64,000 bases of DNA from Sceloporus undulatus (lineage: Eukaryota > Chordata > Lepidosauria > Squamata > Phrynosomatidae), in the NCBI RefSeq assembly GCF_019175285.1, contig NC_056523.1, forward strand, positions 179,086,319 through 179,150,318. Reading direction: 5' to 3'. This document shows positions 42,080-55,333 of this stretch, piece after piece. The notes beneath the pieces are model-generated. The model was not told the origin of the DNA, ran no database searches, and saw only the letters and a list, made by a program, of their open reading frames with translations. The stretch's first letter is position 1. Every line of letters starts with the position of its first letter. The translations under genes and the position numbers were made by a program.

Positions 42080-43010
42080 TGGCACTGAAGCACCTGCCAT
42101 CAGTACTGAACTGATGACTATGTACAGTAGACTAAAAAGAACGTTACTCCGTTACTCTGTTCTTCTCAAACCTCAGCATCATTAATTTTAAATGACATGC
42201 TAAGGGAAAGGGACACCTGTGTATGCAGCAAATGTATCTTAATTGCTGCAACTTGTGGAGCATCTGACTTTGGGCATGAATTGCTGCTTTTTGAGTCTGC
42301 CACAGTGAGTTTGCCTTGCAGAATATGAACTACAGTGAAGGTGACAATGCAGTCTAACCATAAAGTTCATTCCTGAGCCAACAGACTCCTTCATTCCGGC
42401 AAGCCTATCCACCCAATCTTCTGTAACGACATCATTTACTCTTCTATCCAGGATCAGAACATTTTATCTTATAAATGTTGAGTGCACTGTTTTTAACTGT
42501 TTTAATGTTTTAAATTATATGTTTTATTCTTGTATTTTATTGTTAGTGTTGGGTTGTAATCCCACCTTGATCCACCTGGGAGAGGTGAGAAAATACAGTG
42601 GTACCTCGGGATACGAATTACCCAGGTTACGAATTTTTCGGGATACGAATAAATCCCATAGGGATTTATTGTTTCGGGTTACGAAGTTTTTTTCGGGTTA
42701 CGAAAAAACCCTGGCGCTGTTTAAATGGAGCCGCGGCAGAGCCGCGGCTTTTTTTCCCATTAGCGCCTATGGCAATTCGGGTTACGAAGGTTTTTCGGGT
42801 TACGAAATTAGCCGCGGAATGAATTAATTTCGTAACCCGAGGCACCACTGTATAAAGAAATGTTATTATTCAATGATTGCTCAGGTCAGCAAGTGCTGCC
42901 TCTGCCAACTGGTTGAACTGTTTTTAATTTACTTCCTTCGCCTTGTGAAAGTTGCATGTACATCAGTAGATAAAAACTTTTATACTTTATATAAGAAAAT
43001 AAAATTTTAC
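41657..43010 (+). CDS. DDIT3: DDIT3 exon 4: bZIP domain and 3' UTR
   Basis: The acceptor TTTTCTTACAG precedes EEFSLDSTALLWNLE. Coding ends at TGA 42077-42079, and the rest is 3' UTR. The UTR contains an L2-type LINE tail (about 42470-42595) interrupted by a 255-bp MITE (42596-42850). It probably ends just after an AATAAA at 42998. The end coordinate is approximate. Confidence 0.88.
42596..42850 (+). mobile_element. 255-bp TA-flanked MITE in the DDIT3 3' UTR
   Basis: Same family and exact same length as the 38165 copy, in opposite orientation, with TA at 42594-42595 and 42851-42852. Seven forward and one reverse CGGGTTACGAA-type 11-mers. It splits an L2-type LINE tail; joined across the MITE, that tail reads GAGAAAATATAAAGAAATG. 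Confidence 0.88.
42998..43003 (+). terminator. DDIT3 polyadenylation signal
   Basis: A canonical AATAAA with a GU/U-rich stretch after it. It lies 168 bp from the MARS1 stop codon on the other strand, so the two 3' UTRs abut or overlap. Confidence 0.7.
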
Positions 43011-43170
43011 ACCATGTACTTCAACTTTTAAAGCTCTGTATTCATGATTATAAAATACAAATGGCTACATTAAAACAGTACAGTGGGAAAAAAGGAACTC
43101 TCCAATCCCTGAAGGGCAGAGTAATCAGTTGCAAATTAGATGAGTTTCAGTCTCTGAAGGAGATGCTTTG

Positions 43171-46100
43171 TCACTTTTTCCCCTTTCCCACAGCCAAGCT
43201 GAGCTGTTTCTGGAGTTCCACCAACTTTGAAACTGCTGCATCTATCTGCTGCTTTTCAGCCTTCTGGGTCTTAAGCTGCTGCACATACTTATCCTAGAAT
43301 AAGAACTGACTGTTAGTATATATAGCAAGCTTGTACAAAGGAGACCACCTAGTTAGGAGGAGCCAGTGTTGGGTGTGCTTTTTCTTACAAGTTCACATAG
43401 CTGAAGTCTAAATTCACTGTTTATCCTGGGGTAGGCAAAGCACAGCTCTCAGACACCTTTTTCAACTAAAGAGGGAAATGACCTGAAATCCATCAGGGTG
43501 ACCAGAAAGCAGTGTGGTGTGCTCCCAACATTCGACAGCAGATCCTCCAGCCAAAAAGGAAAAAGATAAAAACTTCAGAAGCCAGCTCCACTGTATAGAG
43601 CTTTTTGCTTCCTGGATGCCTGGCTCTGGTTTTTCAGTATCCTAGAAAGTGCTTCTAGGCCCTCCCCACAGTTGCTTACCCCTGGGTTTAGACATCTAGT
43701 GTCCTGGCTGTCATCTTTGGGCCTGTAGACCTTGTAAAACTATCTTTAATCAGCTTCACCCTGGCCAACAGACAGAGATGGTGGGAGTTGTAGTGCAGCT
43801 CCATCTAGATGGCCACAGGCATGAAGCAGAGCAAGGACCTTATTTTTCTCTTCTTTTTTGAAGCTGAAGTGAAGCAGCTTGGTTCAATAAGACTACAATG
43901 GCTGGCTTAGGCAGACAGCTGAGCAAAATTCTTCACATGCAGTCGGGCCGATTAGTTAATCAAAAGAATTTACACTTCAGCATTACCTGTTTGGCTACTT
44001 CTTCCTGAAGTTCCTTTGTTCCCAATCTTGCATCACTATTTGCAGCTGTTTTTTGCTTGTAGGGAGAAAATTAAAACTAAATTAGGGGCAGCACAACAAA
44101 CTTTGTTCACAGCACCGGCACTGAAAAATACTTCCATTCATTTCTCCCATTGCCACTGTCTACCAGGCAGTGTCCAGAGTGCAAGAATAAATGCAGTGCT
44201 GAAGAATATGGGGTACAAGTCATGGCTTTTGCCTCTAAATTAGAAAAAATAGGCAAGAATGGATTGTGTTGCAGCAAGTGTTCTGGGATTTTACTAAGCA
44301 ACAGATAGAAAGCCAGTAATATGAAAAGGAGAAATGAGAGGCATAGCTAAGGTACAGACTTTTATTTATGTTACTCTTGTCTCCCATATGAAAGAGTGTA
44401 ATGCAAGGCTAGGAATGATGCGGGCCCCCAAGATGCTGAGCTGGAGCTCATGTGACCCCTCAGCACTGCTTGAGGCTGCTGGAAATGCACATCTAGAAGG
44501 GTGCACAATTCCCACCTCTGCTCCAATCTGATTCAGGAGAGAGTACAGTTGTCCATGTCTGTTTGCAGGTTTGGTTTTTCGCGAATGTAAACCTGAATCC
44601 CCTCCCACCCTGGAAAGGCTTGGGAGAAGTATCTCTGAAGCATTTCTAGGGTGGGAGGGGCCAGAGGAAGGAAGCACTCCCTTCTGAGTCCCTGCTGCCT
44701 TGGAAAAACTCCAGGGATGCTTTTCCCAAGCCTTTTCAGTACGGCAACGGATGGAGCAAAGGAGCACTCCTTTTCCCCAAGTCTCTGGCACCCTGGTCCA
44801 ACTATGTTTGTAGGGTCTGATGTCTCCTACCTATGCCTGCTTTGTAAGAACAATGCTGGTTCTGAAAAAGTTGCATTTAGTATAGTAGAAAATGTTTCAT
44901 AATGTCCATTCAGATACCTATGAAAAGCTGATAAGCAAGGTGACATGATGAAGACAGCTTAATAAAAATGTCTGGCTAATTTAAGGCGTGTGTCACAGAT
45001 AGCAGTGACCTATGACAAACTGAACAGAAGTAGTAGCAGTGTCTGGACCTTCAGAAATAAAATGGGTAAGGTTCATCCTCTGCTGTTTCTACAGCACTAC
45101 CAACTGCTCCCTGGGCTATACATATAACTACGCTTATAAGGCATCAATGCATGTAACATGCCTTTAGATCCTGCACTCTCAGATGCAACAAGTGGAATTT
45201 AGTAAGCCACAAATAGGTGTCTGTTTCAGGGAGGAAGGAGCTAGGTTAGTTTAAATGCCGATCTGAGGAAGACAAAAAGCGTGTGTGTTCCTTCAAACTG
45301 CCTGTTGATTTATGGCAATCCCATGATTTCCTAGTGTTTTCTTAGGCAAGGAACCTTCAGAGGTAGTTTGCCAGTTGTACTAACCAGAGCCTAAAGGCAG
45401 ACAGTGGTTACTGAGGTGTTAAATCTGATGACATGTTGAACCCACAGCCCACCTCATACCCCAAGAGTTCCCATGGCAAGACCAAAGTTTTACAGGGATA
45501 TCAGGTTTTACCTTAGGCTTCAGTGGAAAGTCTTCAAGCTGGAAGAGGACAGAAGGGAGCAGGAAAAGAACATAAGGAGTAGAAGGAGGCAGGAAAAAGA
45601 CGAGCAGTTAGGTGCTGCAGCGGAGGACAGAGCTTTGCAAGCAATCTAGACTGCTATAAACCAAGACCCGGCCATCGTCAAGAAAGCTGCACTGCTATGT
45701 AGAATCTGTCCTCTCCCAGTCAGACATATAACACAGGTGAAGCATGTAGTTAACACCAACAAGCATCTATTTGGATGCTGGACAGATAACTAACCTAAGC
45801 AGTAGGTACAGCATAGAGGAAGAAGCAAAATAGTAAAAAGAACAGTCTTTCTCTAAGCTTCAGAAACCTAAAATACTTAGAGGGCCTAAGAATGTGCCTC
45901 CCCTAAACAGTTCCTTATAGATTCTAAAAAGATCTTGTCCACCACAGAGAAACTAAATAGTCTGATTTTGTGCAAACAGTTATTCTAAGAGTGCCTCCTA
46001 ATTAGAAGGAAGCAAGCTCTAAGCAATGATTCAATGGGCAGCTTTTTCTGAGGTAAGGCTAGGCCTTTCTGCTGTGTCCCTCCAGGTAATTGAATGATCC

Positions 46101-47084
46101 AATGCCATCTGATGCAGGGAACTGGTGGAGTCACCTGTCTGCAGATGCTGATTGGATGGAGGTGTGCCACAACAGGCAAATCAGCCAGAGACACAGAGGC
46201 AGCCTCCTCTGTGGGTGGGTATGGCAGGTACCCAGGAGACATTTGGCGATCTCTTTTTTCCATTCACTCTAGTATTCAGTTTGGGAACTCCTGTACTCAG
46301 ACAGAGAGAAAGCAATGACAAAGTGTAGGGAATGGATAGGAACTGGCAAATGTATGACATGCATTTATCACCAGCCTGCCTGTAGGAGAGCTCTTTCAGT
46401 AGTTCTCCTATGATTATCACAAGAGAGCAGGTACAAAGGTGAGGTGTTTACAATATAGTGATCAAGGAAGGCCTGTGGCCTGGCAAATGCTGTCAAGTAA
46501 GGTGAAGCTTCAAGCAATTCTTGAGCATTTTGCAATCCCACCTTTCCCTCCTGACTAAGGCAGCCTCTGAGTTCCTGAAAACATTGTTCTCTCTTTGTAA
46601 CTGGATATAAACCACTGCCAACTATAGTCAGCCCTCTGTATCCACAGATATTTTTTTTATCCACAGCTTAAACCAGCTACAGCTTGAAAACATTCAAAAA
46701 TTATATAAATTCCAAAAAGCAAACCTTGATTTTGCCCTTTTATATAAGGGACACCATTTTACGTCCATTGTATTTAATAGGATTTGAGCGTTCAAGGATT
46801 TTCTTATGCATGAGGAGTGGGGGGGGGGGGTCCTGGAAGCAAACCCCAGTGGATACCCACTGTATTCTGAGCTTCTCTGGGATCAAGGGAGGGAGAGGAG
46901 GCATGCTCTGGAACTAAGCAAGGAACATGTGTAGCACTTCAGTGATCACATAATATCATATAAGGCTTTCCTGAGAGGTTCTACATTCGTTAGCTCTGAC
47001 ACCTCTCCTTACCTGGCCACCACCAAAGCGTTTCCGCAGGTTTTCAATTTGTTCTGCCTCCAGCTTCTGGAACAGGGGAGTTAC
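43171..47084 (-). CDS. MARS1: MARS1 C-terminal WHEP region
   Basis: Exon 47013-47084 encodes [20 protein letters not shown] and GGGQ. A 27-nt exon (45538-45512) reads LEDFPLKPK. Exon 43987-44055 reads [20 protein letters not shown] and AKQ. The last exon reads [20 protein letters not shown] to VGKGKK and TGA at 43171. The coiled WHEP helices bind tRNA non-specifically in vertebrate synthetases. The 27-nt exon rests on clean splice sites and phase but short sequence, and is the least certain part. Confidence 0.88.
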
Positions 47085-50000
47085 CTGATGCAAAATTAAG
47101 AGTAATATAAAATCAATGAAATATATTACAAATTTGTTCTATGCATACAGGGGTGTGTATTCTGTGTGCTTATCATGTGAGCAATGCACATGCTAAGAAA
47201 ACCTATTTTTCAAGTTTTTCAAGCAAAAGGGACTTGAAATGTTGTCTGACAGACATGAGAAAGCAGTTAAGGATTGATGTCAACAAGGCAGAATTCACCT
47301 TTGTACCTTGTTCATGGCTACCTGACAATCATAATTCTGCCACCACAGTTCCAAGTAAATTTTTTATAAAATTCCACTTTAGGGTCAGATTGCTATCAGG
47401 ATCTTACACCAATTAGATAAGTTACTGGGCACCTTTTGAAAGGTTTCCAGTGTAACCCTAACAGGTCTGACTGATGGTCATAGACCAGGAAGAAATCCTA
47501 TTTGCGCTTAGATAGAATTAATTGGTTCTTTTCATTCTGGCAAATGTAATATCAGAGTCACTGGCAATAATCTTTCAGAACTCCTAGAGAACAGGAGAAG
47601 TCCCAGCAGGCTGGAGGAGGGCAAACGTTGTCCCCATCTTCAAAAAGGGGAAAAAAGAGGCCCCCAACTATTATCATCCAGTTCGTCTGACATCAATATC
47701 AGGAAAGATTCTAGAGCAGATCATTAAACAGAGAGTCTGTGAACATATAGAAGGCAATGCCATAATCACAAAAAGTCAACATGGATTTCAGAGAAACAAG
47801 TCATGCCAGACGAATCTGATCTCTTTTTTTTTAATAAAATTATCAGCTTGGTAGGATAAAGGGAATATATCTTGATTCAGTAAAGCCTTTAACAAGGTTC
47901 CTCATGACATTCTTGCAAAGAACCTTGTAAAATGTGGGTTAGACAAGGTAACTGTTACATGGATTAGTGATTGGTAGACCGGCTGAACGCAAAGGGTGCT
48001 CAAGAATGGCTCCTTTTCATCCTGGAGAGAAGTGACCAGTGGGGTCCCACAGAATTCTGTCCTGGACCCAGTGCTGTTCAACATCTTTATCAGTGACTTA
48101 GATGAAAGACTTGGGAGCATACTTAGCAAATTTGCAGATAAAACCAAATTAGGAGGAATAACTAATACCCCAGAGGACAGGATCAAAATTCAAAATGATC
48201 TGGATAGACTAGAAAGCTGGGCCAAAGCTAACAAAAAGAAATTCAATATGGAGAAATGTATGGTACTGCACTTAGGATGGAAAAATGAAATGCACAAATA
48301 TAGGATGGAGTACACCAGGCTTAACAAGACTACATGTGAAAGGGATCTAGGAGTCTAAGTAGACGACAAGTTGAACATGAGTCAACAGTGCAATGCGGCA
48401 GCTAAAAAGGCCAATGTGCTTTTAGGCTGCATAAATAGAAGGATAGTGTCTAGATCAAGGGAAGTAATAGTGCCACTCTATTCCGCTTTGATCAGGCCCC
48501 ACCTGGAATCTGGGCACCACAATTCAAAAAGGATGTGGAGAAACTGGAGCGAGTCCAAAGGAGGGCGACTAAAATGGTGAAGAATCTGGAAACTATGCCC
48601 TATGAGGAATGACTGAGGAAGCTGGGAATGTTCAGCCTGGAGAAGAAAAGTTTAAGGGGTGATATGATAGCCCTGTTTAAATATTTGAAGGGATGTCATA
48701 TTGGGGAGGGTGAAAACTTGTTTTCTGCTGCTCCAGAGAACAGGATCTGGAACAATGGATACAAGCTACAGGAAAAGAGATTCCACCTCAACATTAGGAA
48801 GAACTTCCTGACAGTAAAGGCTGTCTGACAGTGGAACACACTCCCTCGGAGCGTAGTGGAATCTCCCTCCTTGGAGGTCTTTAAACAGAGGCTGGATGGC
48901 CATCTGTCAGGAATGCTTTGATTGGGAGTTCCTGCATGGCAGGGGTTTGGACTGGATGGCCCTTGCGGTCTCGTCCAGGTCTATGATTCTATGATTCTTC
49001 CTCTATAGGAAATGACTGCTCCCTGGTAAAATGTGGCGGAATTTTCTCTGTTTTCTCTCTAACATAGTGTCAGGGGAGGAAGGCAGAGAATGAATGGAAC
49101 ACCCAACCTCACAACAATGAATGTAATTTTATACACTAATAGCCAAAGATTGGAGTTTGCAAAAAGGGCCTTTTTAGGCCCCACCAGTGTGAAGAAATAC
49201 ACTATGGAAGGAAGAGAAACAAGATAAAATACCCTAGTGGTGAAATACACTCTATTTAAAGGTCTACATGACACCAAACCTGATGTCAAATCCAGTGCCA
49301 AGTTAAAAACATAGCTTTTCATTAAACTTTTTGGAGCCTGATTGATTTTACCTAAATCTGTACATGCGTTATGGTTTTTAAACTGTTTTAACTGGTTTTG
49401 ACTGCCTTGTTTTAATTTGCAAAATTAAGTTGGTTTAAATTATTTTTTACTGTTTCATATGGTTCAAATTGGCTAAACTGATTGTATTGCTCCCTGCCTT
49501 GAGACCTTATGATCTAGAGCAGGGTATAAATATTTAATAAATAAATATTTTGATAGATTACTATTCATTTTAAGTTCCAGCTCAAGCTATTAGAGACCTT
49601 TCCATCCAACTTGTTAGCCAGTTATTGTTGAGAATTAATTTTAACAAAGGATCCTTCTCTGTTATGCAAGTCCCTACCTGCAGCCTGATATGCTACAGCT
49701 AAAAAACAAGCTTATCCCTTCTCTGCCACTGTGAAAACTTAGAAAGTCACAGTTCCAGGACAAGCTGTATAACCTCCAGCCTTTAGGACATACCGTGCCA
49801 ATCTGATGTCCAGCAGGCAAAGTGCAGACAAAGTCATTGGTCAGAACGTTGTAGTCAGCAGGAATGCACAACTGCCCTTGTATAGTAGTGCTCACGTTGG
49901 GCATGTACGGCTGCAGGATGACAGACAACAGGGAGGCAATATTGACAGCCACCCCTATCACAGTGCCTGCTCGCTTCCTAGGAAGAGAAGAAAACTTTTG

Positions 50001-53000
50001 TCATTCCAGGGAGGAGTGAAGCCAAGAAAAGAAAGTGAGCCAGCATTGACATCCCATAGTAAAAGAAGGCTGGCTAGCTTAGCTCAGAAAATCAAAAGGG
50101 AAGCAAGTAGCAAACTCTGGAACCAAGAAGGCTTCTACCTTCCCCCAAACCCCACATTCAGCATTAGCCCAAGGAGATTAAATACCAAATGATTTGAGGG
50201 AATTCTACTTTTTGGGTTCTGCCTGGAGTATGTATACAATAAAAAAATAGACTGACTTGTCTGCATCGCCACCCTTGATCTGTTTCCAGGGCTCGTTGAC
50301 CTGGAGGTACTGGTTGCCATGGCGAGCAATATTCAGGATGCTGCGCAGGGCTTCACGTATCCTGCAAGAGAAAAAGAGTTGAGTGGGAGGAAAAGCAAAA
50401 CAAAGAGGAAATGAAAATGTGACAGCTTTCCCTCTCCACTAGTTCCTAGGAAGGCCAGAGCCCAGACTGTAAAATAACCACTCTTCTGGTCATCTGGGGC
50501 AGATAAGAATTAGCTCCAGGCAAGAATAAAGGAAAGTGCTTCCAAATCAGCTGCTTAGTTTTCTTTTTTCAAAGAAAATACTATGTTCAAGCAGACAGAC
50601 TTGATACTTATACTGTAGGCTACTTATCTTTGGTAAGTTAATTGAACAGCAAACACAGCCTCTCTTTCAGATAACGCATCTACCATAATCTGACACAAAT
50701 AAAGTTTGTTTCTTTAAAATGCTCTATTATGGGATTACAGCCAGACTCCAGCTTCTAGATGTAGCAAAACCCATCATAGCCAGAGGTTAGTTTCTACAAA
50801 TGGTATTTATGGGATGCAAGACTGCCTGGAATAGATCCCCCTCCCCACTGCCACTCCCCTCTCCTTTTGTGTCATGTCTTTTTAGATTGTGAGCCTGAAG
50901 GCAGGGAACTGTAAAATTAACAATCTATAAGCTATTGACAGCCTTTGTGGCTGATGAGCAGGCCTTAGCCAAAATGCTGTTAATGCCCATTGTGCTCCTC
51001 TAGACCAGATTTTGACTAAACCAGGGATGTACAAGTTCCTCGGGCTACTGGCATGTGCTGTTCTAAGAACGTACTTGACCTTCTCCAACAAGTGATTGTA
51101 CTGACGCAGCTCCAGAGTGATGTGTGCCAGCAAGCGCTTGTCGTCTTGGCTCAGCTCCATAGCAGGGACGTGTCCCCCAAAGAATTTGCACACAAAGGAC
51201 CCGGCTCTGAGAAAGAGAAAAATTAGATATTCTAATTCACTGACCTAGACAGTTTGGGTGCAGTCATTTGATTTAGAGGAATCCAAAGTAATCATCACAA
51301 TTTAATAGTTGCATTTCTCCTACTGTCAGGAGCCAATGGTTTGTCCAAGAAATTTGTGACTGGCAACTAAACAGGCAGATCATTCAAATAAATAAATAAA
51401 TAAATAAGGGCTTCAGACATAATCTAGAAGATAAAATTTTATGGGCTGATATTCTTCCCAGCTATGCTTTCTGAATCTCTCATTATGAAAACTGTAGCCT
51501 GATTTGCCTGGATTCCTGGCTGGACATCCAACTCTTTTTACACTGGCATAGTACCTCAGGACTGGTTCTTCAGCAGCAGTGTGCCATAGGGGTTACAATA
51601 AGGAGCTGTGGTGGGGCATATGCGACCTGTGTACTGCCCACCCTTACTTTATGTAGAACTATAGGATATAAGTTATCCTGTTTCTTGGTATTTTTAAGGT
51701 TTAAATTTGTTTGTGTTATTTTGTTTTATTCTATTTATTTTATTAATTTTTTAAAAAATGTTTACATTTTATTTTTATTTTTTGATATACTGTCTTTTCC
51801 TCCAATAAAGTGATGTGTATGCGTGATTGTCCCTTCAAGTATTCTGTTGACTTATGGCAACCTCATGAATTTCACAGAGTTTCTTAGGCAAGGAATGAGG
51901 TGGTTTTGCCAGTTCCTTCCTCTGAAATACAGCCTACAACATCTGGGATTTTTTGGTGATCTCCCATCCAGGTACTAACTGGTGCTCACCCTGCTTAGTT
52001 TCCAAGATCAGACAGGCTCTGGTACCTTACATCTTATTAATTTTAATAGTTTTAAATGTATACATTTTAAAGCAATTTTTAAATACTTTTTAATAATGTG
52101 TATAGGTTTTTAATAAGTTTTGTTTTTAATAAGTTGCAAGACAGCTTACAACTTGTTAAAAGAAAACAGAAATTAAAACCTATAAAAAGTAATCAAAAAC
52201 AATGAATTTAAAAACGGATCTTGTAGCATCTTCAAGACTGAAAGAGAAATTGGTAGCATGAGCTTCCATAGACCTAAGTCTACTTCTTCTGATACATGGG
52301 ATAATGTAGAAAGTCCAGGGACAGATCTATATAGCAGTCTGTGTATGAGACTATCCACAGGAATGCAAAACCTTGTGGCTGTGGAGATGAGGTGACAAGT
52401 TCAGTTTTAACAATGGTCATTCGGGGACAAGGCAAGAGGATAGATATTGCCTACAGCTGAGTGGATAACCATATGAATAAGTATTTGGATGTAGTGTGGG
52501 AACAAAAAAAATTGATGAACTGGTCGAGAGAGCCCCCATGAAGCTGGGGGGCTAGCCACTATTACAGTGTGTATCGTGTGCCAAGAAACCATCGTCTCTA
52601 TTCAACCCACTGCCAGTGGACTGTAGTTTGTGGACATATTCCAGTTCTGCTTTCTCTTTCCAACCTTCCTTTGTAGTTTTTTGTTGTTGTTGTTGCTCAA
52701 AGACCACTGTCCTGAGGTCCAAGATGAAACACCCAGGAAGACAGATGTGTTCTGCAACTGGTTTTTGTGTATTCCCATTCCTAATGTCTGATTTATGTCC
52801 ATTAATCCTCTGGGTCAGGGCCTGGCCTGTTTGCTCAGTGTAAATGTATGGCATAAATCACATTAAGAGGATGAACAAGTGAAAGTCCCTCTAATATTGT
52901 GGGTGATGTCATTAGGGCCTGTGATGAAATTAAATGAATAGATGTGTGGGCAGAGTTAGAATCTGGGTTTGTGGCAAGGCTTTGTCCACATCTGTGTTGT

Positions 53001-55281
53001 GTGACCTCCTGTAGGTCAGTTACTGTTTAAGGTTTGCAGGCTGTCTCTAGGCGAGTAAAGGCTTGCCACCAAGAGCCCTTGAGAAAGCAGCATTATTGTC
53101 CAGAATGCGTTGTAATTACCAACTACTCTGTTTCACTTATTCTCAAAAGTTCTACAAGACCCCTTAGCATACTGCATTTCCAGACTAACACGGCTAAGTC
53201 TTTGAATTCTCTAAATATAAAAGTTACTTAAAAACAACTGACAAAGTTAAAATTATTGAAGTTCATTAAGTGCATGTATACAAATCAAGAAAACAGCACA
53301 ACACACCATTAAAAGCCAATACCTGCTTATTTTAAAAAAGCCTGACAACATAAGAATGTTTTACTTGCTGGGCAGAGGACAACAAAGAGGGAAACATCTC
53401 AACCTCCTGACGCAAAGAGTACCAAAGTCTGGGACCAGCCACAAAAAATACCCTTTCCTTTGTTCCAAATGTGCCAGGGAAAGTGGTGGAACAGAAAGAA
53501 GTGCCCCTCCTGAAGATCTCAGAGCTCTAATGGGCTCACATATGGTCTTTCAAAAGCTACCTGGCTACTGTGCTGTAATCTCATTGTAGATCTGTTACGC
53601 TCTTTCCATCCCTGACCTTCAGGTTTACCTGTTGATAAAATTGCCAAGGGTGTTGAGCAACTCAGAGTTGTTCTTCATCATGAGATCACTCCAGGAGAAG
53701 GCACTGTCTTGGCTCTCTGGACGCAGATAGAGCAGGTAGAAGCGCCAAATGTCTGCAGGAATTCCAGTGTCCTTGGCCATATCCCCAAAGACGCCCACTC
53801 CACGGCTTTTGGAGAATTTGCCATCTTCATAGTTCAAGTACTCTGTAGAGAGAAATGACATATAATCAGCAAGTTTTTGGAGCCCTCTTCCAAAGTTCCA
53901 ACAAGGTTCCCATGCCAGAAGACCAGGGATAGCAGTTGGATTGTTGTCTGTTTATGTTGTTGTTACTGAAGCAGTGAACAGCAAATTTAAAACAATACAA
54001 TTGAAAAACAGTACAACTTTAAATGCACAAATATAAAATTTAAAAAAATTAAAAGTTAAAAGAGTTATAAATTAAAATGTAATGTGTTAAAAATACAAAC
54101 CTTAAAATTTAAAAGCACAGCATTTAAATCCCACCCCTTTTCAGTTTGAAAAGGCACAACAGCACAGGAATGTCTTTATCTGCCACTGAATGGAAAGCAG
54201 GGATGAGGCCATCCCAGCCTCTTTAGGGAGGTAGTTCCAGAACTTGGGAGCAGCCAAGTCCTTTCTCTTCTTCCCACCAAATGACCCTGAAAAGGCGGTG
54301 GGACACAGAGAGAAGGGCCTCTCCAGACAATCTCAGCACTCTAGTGAGCTCATAAAGGGAGATACAGTCCTTCAAATAACCCAAACCCAAGCCATATAGG
54401 GCTTTACAGGTCAAAACCAGCACTTTGTTGTGTGCCTTTAAGTCGTTTCCAACTTACGGTGACCCTAAGGTGACTTTATCACAGGTTTTTCTTGGCAAGT
54501 TTCTTTAGGGGGAGTTTGCCTTTGTTTTCTTCAAAGGCTGAGAGAGTGTGACTTGCCCAAGGTCACCAGTGGGTTTCCATGGCTGAGTGGGGATTTATAT
54601 TCTATCTTTCCCCCACACAGGACCCAAAGTGGCTTACAGAATAAATGCATACACATAGGCCAGAATTACATTGGGGGGATTTGCAAGTATAAGTGTCCCT
54701 TATGCAAATGGATGTCCTTTTTTGGGCAGTGTATAGATTGGTAGTCCCATCCTCCCTCCACAGCAGCCAAAGCACCCCTCCTCTGACTGGAGCTTCCCCA
54801 CATGGCCAGTCCATGCTTCAAGACAAGATCAGAGAAGTGTCTAGCCACTTTCCTGTAACCAGATGTACAATGCTGGCATCAGCGCTGAGATCCATGGGGG
54901 TCCTTCATGGGTCTCAGAGCTTCTGCTATCATTGTGTTTCTGGCTATGGAGAAACAACCAAGGGCTTCTGCAATCCTGCCTGCTTGCCACAAAGAATGGA
55001 ACGGCCATGTAGGCGAACTTCAGAGGCTTTACAGTAATGGGTGGATGTGTATATGGCTCAGTGTAGCGTAAGTTTTGCATATGTATATTCACACTGTGCT
55101 GAGGGGATGTTGGAATGAGTCCAATAGCTAACACAATATATATTACACAACTTCAAAAACCATTAACAAACCAACACAATTAAAACAGTCGGCCCTTGGT
55201 ATCTCTGGATTTCTTAACCGCCAATTCAACCATTCACACCTTTAAAATATTCAAAAAATAAATAAATTCCAAAAGCAAACC

Positions 55282-55333
<52 letters not shown>

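Larger units (their letters stand above)
44056..47012. other. MARS1 introns around the 27-nt exon
   Basis: Holds a DNA-transposon-like fragment (44.5-44.8 kb), a SINE tail (45.3 kb), the microexon and the Tigger-like MITE (46.6 kb). A reversed hAT scrap lies outside at 43765-43800 (GGTGGGAGTTGTAGTGCAG), in the last intron. Confidence 0.45.

Noticed and set aside
43987-44047. Alternative acceptor after AAAAAACAG for the penultimate MARS1 exon
   Set aside because: It gives the wrong phase and lacks a pyrimidine tract. The acceptor at 44055 (TTCTCCCTACAAG) keeps the frame.
51959-52022. A 5S rRNA gene on the minus strand
   Set aside because: Only the internal part of 5S is present, diverged and fused to a SINE tail.
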